64,000 bases of DNA from Flaviramulus sp. BrNp1-15 (GTDB lineage: Bacteria; Bacteroidota; Bacteroidia; Flavobacteriales; Flavobacteriaceae), in NCBI RefSeq assembly GCF_022259695.1, contig NZ_CP092099.1:2340471-2404470 (forward strand), written 5' to 3'. How positions within the stretch are numbered: the first letter of the stretch is position 1; each line of letters opens with the position of its first letter. The notes beneath the pieces are model-generated. The model was given only the letters and a program-made list of their open reading frames with translations. It made no database searches and was not told the origin of the DNA. This document shows, one piece after another, positions 62,453 through 64,000 of the stretch. Position numbers and translations under genes: made by a program.

Positions 62453-63190
62453 ATGAATAATATGGAAAAAACAGTATCAGAAGCTATTGCTTATAGACGA
62501 TCAGTGAGAGTATATAAAGACGAATCCATCGATTCTGAAAAAGTAAAACAATGCTTGGTTAATGCCTCATTAGCTCCAACGAGTAGTAATCTTCAACTTT
62601 GGGAGTTTTATCACATTACCAATAAAGAAACTTTAGATGAAATGGCTAAAGCTTGTTTTAACCAGAGTGCGGCAAAAACAGCGCAACAATTGGTTGTTGT
62701 AGTAGCTCGTAAAGATTTATGGCGAAAAAGAGCAAAAGCCAATCTAAATTTTTTAAACAAAGTGTATGATAAAGAAGGCCTTAGTGATGGCGATTTAAAG
62801 CGAAAAAAAATGGCTTCTAATTATTACAGTAAATTGATTCCAACTATTTATACAGATTTTTTAGGAATACTAGGTTTCATCAAATATTTAGTCTTTCAAA
62901 TTATTGGTCTTTTCAAACCTATATACAGGCAAACCCGATTAAGTGATATGCGTATTGTAGCTCATAAAAGTGCTGGATTAGCTGCTGAAAATTTTATGAT
63001 AAGTATGGCAGCAATTGGCTATGACACCTGCCCTATGGAAGGCAGTGATACATTAAGAGTAAAAAGAATTTTAAAGCTACCTAGAAATGCTGAAATAACT
63101 ATGGTTATTGGCTGTGGGTTAAGAGATGATAAAGGAATCTATGGGAAAAGGTTTAGAATTCCATTTGATGAAGTATATTACGAGATTTAA
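62453..63190 (+). CDS. Nitroreductase family protein
   Basis: A 245-residue FMN-dependent NAD(P)H oxidoreductase; ATG at 62462 is an alternative start. AIAYRRSVRVYKDESI and SLAPTSSNLQLWEFYHI bind FMN phosphate and ring, and AAIGYDTCPMEGSD and MVIGCGLRDDKG are conserved family ends. A 60-residue insertion near 110-165 with a hydrophobic stretch (GILGFIKYLVFQIIGLF) is larger than usual and may touch the membrane. Substrate unknown. Confidence 0.88.
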   Translation: MNNMEKTVSEAIAYRRSVRVYKDESIDSEKVKQCLVNASLAPTSSNLQLWEFYHITNKETLDEMAKACFNQSAAKTAQQLVVVVARKDLWRKRAKANLNFLNKVYDKEGLSDGDLKRKKMASNYYSKLIPTIYTDFLGILGFIKYLVFQIIGLFKPIYRQTRLSDMRIVAHKSAGLAAENFMISMAAIGYDTCPMEGSDTLRVKRILKLPRNAEITMVIGCGLRDDKGIYGKRFRIPFDEVYYEI

Positions 63191-63214
63191 GTAATTTCTA
63201 ACCTTAACTAAAAA

Positions 63215-63859
63215 ATGAAAGAAGAAGTAAAAAAATATTTGAGTGCACAAAAAAAATGGAATTTGGAATTAACCAAACTTAGAGAAATTGTATTGGATTG
63301 CGGACTCACAGAAGATTTTAAATGGCGAAACCCTTGTTATACTGATAATGATAAGAACATTGTTTTAATTGGTGCTTTTAAAGATTACTGTTTAATTAGT
63401 TTTTTAAAAGGAGCTTTACTAAAAGACCCTGATAAAATCCTTGAAAATATTGGAAAAAACACAAAATCAGCAAAACTAATAGCTTTTAAGTCATTAAATG
63501 ATATTGATAAACTTGAAAATACACTAAAAGTATATATTAAGGAAGCTATTGATGTGGAACGAAAAGGTTTAAAAATTGACACTAAAAATGATGAACTAGA
63601 ATATCCCTTAGAATTATTAAAAAAATTTAATGAAAATCCTGAATTTAAATTAGCTTTTACAAATTTAACAAAAGGGCGCCAAAGAGGTTATCTTTTACAT
63701 TTTTCTGGAGCTAAACAGTCAAAAACTCGTACTTCAAGAATTGAAAAATATGAAAAGCGAATCTTTAACGGTAAAGGCATAATGGACTGTGTTTGCGGAC
63801 TTTCAAAACGTATGCCTAATTGCGATGGTTCTCATAAACAATTAGAAAACATCGTATAA
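63215..63859 (+). CDS. YdeI/DUF1801-type protein fused to a CDGSH iron-sulfur domain
   Basis: A 214-residue protein. Residues 1-190 are YdeI/DUF1801-like (TEDFKWRNPCYTD, ISFLKGALLKD, KGRQRGYLLHFSGAKQ, TRTSRIEKYEKRI). The tail (about 190-208) reads DCVCGLSKRMPNCDGSHK, a perfect C-x-C-x2-S-x3-P-x-C-D-G-S-H motif of CDGSH proteins, which binds a [2Fe-2S] cluster. The fusion would couple a stress-protection fold to a redox cluster. It is convergent with uvrD/pcrA, 23 bases apart. Confidence 0.85.
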   Translation: MKEEVKKYLSAQKKWNLELTKLREIVLDCGLTEDFKWRNPCYTDNDKNIVLIGAFKDYCLISFLKGALLKDPDKILENIGKNTKSAKLIAFKSLNDIDKLENTLKVYIKEAIDVERKGLKIDTKNDELEYPLELLKKFNENPEFKLAFTNLTKGRQRGYLLHFSGAKQSKTRTSRIEKYEKRIFNGKGIMDCVCGLSKRMPNCDGSHKQLENIV

Positions 63860-63882
63860 CTACATTTTAAAATCCAAAAAAA

Positions 63883-64000
63883 CTACCCAACAACTTCCAA
63901 CTTAGCAAAGCGTAGCAATAACTTTTTAACGCCACCATGCTGAAAATTAATTTCAGCTTTAGTATCTGCTCCAACTCCTTCAATTTTTAGAACTTCACCT
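63883..64000 (-). CDS. ATP-dependent DNA helicase UvrD/PcrA, C-terminal end only
   Basis: The last 38 residues and stop (TAG, 63883-63885) read on the minus strand: GEVLKIEGVGADTKAEINFQ, then HGGVKKLLLRFAKLEVV. This matches the C-terminal Tudor-like end of PcrA/UvrD that binds RNA polymerase. The rest lies beyond base 64000. The family call rests on a short stretch. Confidence 0.7.
   Translation of the reverse strand, partial: GEVLKIEGVGADTKAEINFQHGGVKKLLLRFAKLEVVG

Noticed and set aside
1-64000. CRISPR array, rRNA or tRNA genes
   Set aside because: No regularly spaced repeats, rRNA-like stretches or convincing tRNA were noticed anywhere in the window.

Overview
The window looks like a chromosomal segment of a marine-type member of the Flavobacteriaceae (Bacteroidota). 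The reasons are the AT-rich base composition (judged by eye, not computed), repeated TAnnTTTG promoter boxes, a TonB-dependent outer-membrane receptor, many lipoproteins and OmpA-type envelope proteins, menaquinone genes, and several small membrane proteins of the kind found in flavobacteria. No rRNA, tRNA, CRISPR array, transposase or integrase was seen.

Layout. 1-5667: a partial alpha-oxoamine synthase, a cysteine-synthase-family enzyme, oligopeptidase B, YbaB and threonine aldolase. 5668-8293: an inserted two-gene segment (CapK-like adenylate-forming enzyme and ATP-grasp ligase) lying between two perfect 65-bp copies of the 5' end of the threonine aldolase gene. 8437-18758: housekeeping genes, including prfB with its programmed frameshift, a HAD phosphatase, an ArsC-family protein, a TonB receptor, a 1-Cys peroxiredoxin, fumC, a Crp-type regulator and an arginase-family enzyme. 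19361-29397: a long minus-strand gene series around an AAA+ ATPase with a coiled-coil protein, a NUDIX hydrolase, a lipoprotein and several membrane proteins, mostly unrecognised. This is the best candidate for an undescribed system. 29605-42053: an MBL-fold lipoprotein, ettA, an OmpA-type porin, a MarR/FMN-reductase/pirin operon with a likely operator, an acyl-CoA carboxylase beta subunit and a plug-VWA fusion. 42054-51600: sppA and menE, menC, menA and menB, interleaved with a CPBP protease, a fatty acid hydroxylase, an SDR enzyme, a DinB protein and an MBL hydrolase. 51947-52393: two tandem paralogous small membrane proteins. 52408-64000: ung, holA, a standalone HsdR_N-type protein, a glycosyltransferase, an OmpA lipoprotein, a VOC pseudogene, a Sua5-type enzyme, an esterase lipoprotein, an aspartic protease with a triple CBM48 protein, small accessory genes, a YdeI/CDGSH fusion and the 3' end of uvrD/pcrA.

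How genes work together. menB, menA, menC and menE cover four steps of the menaquinone pathway. ung and holA are DNA maintenance genes next to each other. The FMN reductase, MarR regulator and pirin genes look like one redox-responsive operon. The AAA+ series is tightly packed, with several overlaps, so its products probably act together at the cell envelope; this is inference. The CapK-like and ATP-grasp pair is placed like cargo, and the ATP-grasp gene may use the original threonine aldolase promoter. All functional calls rest on motif recognition, without database searches.
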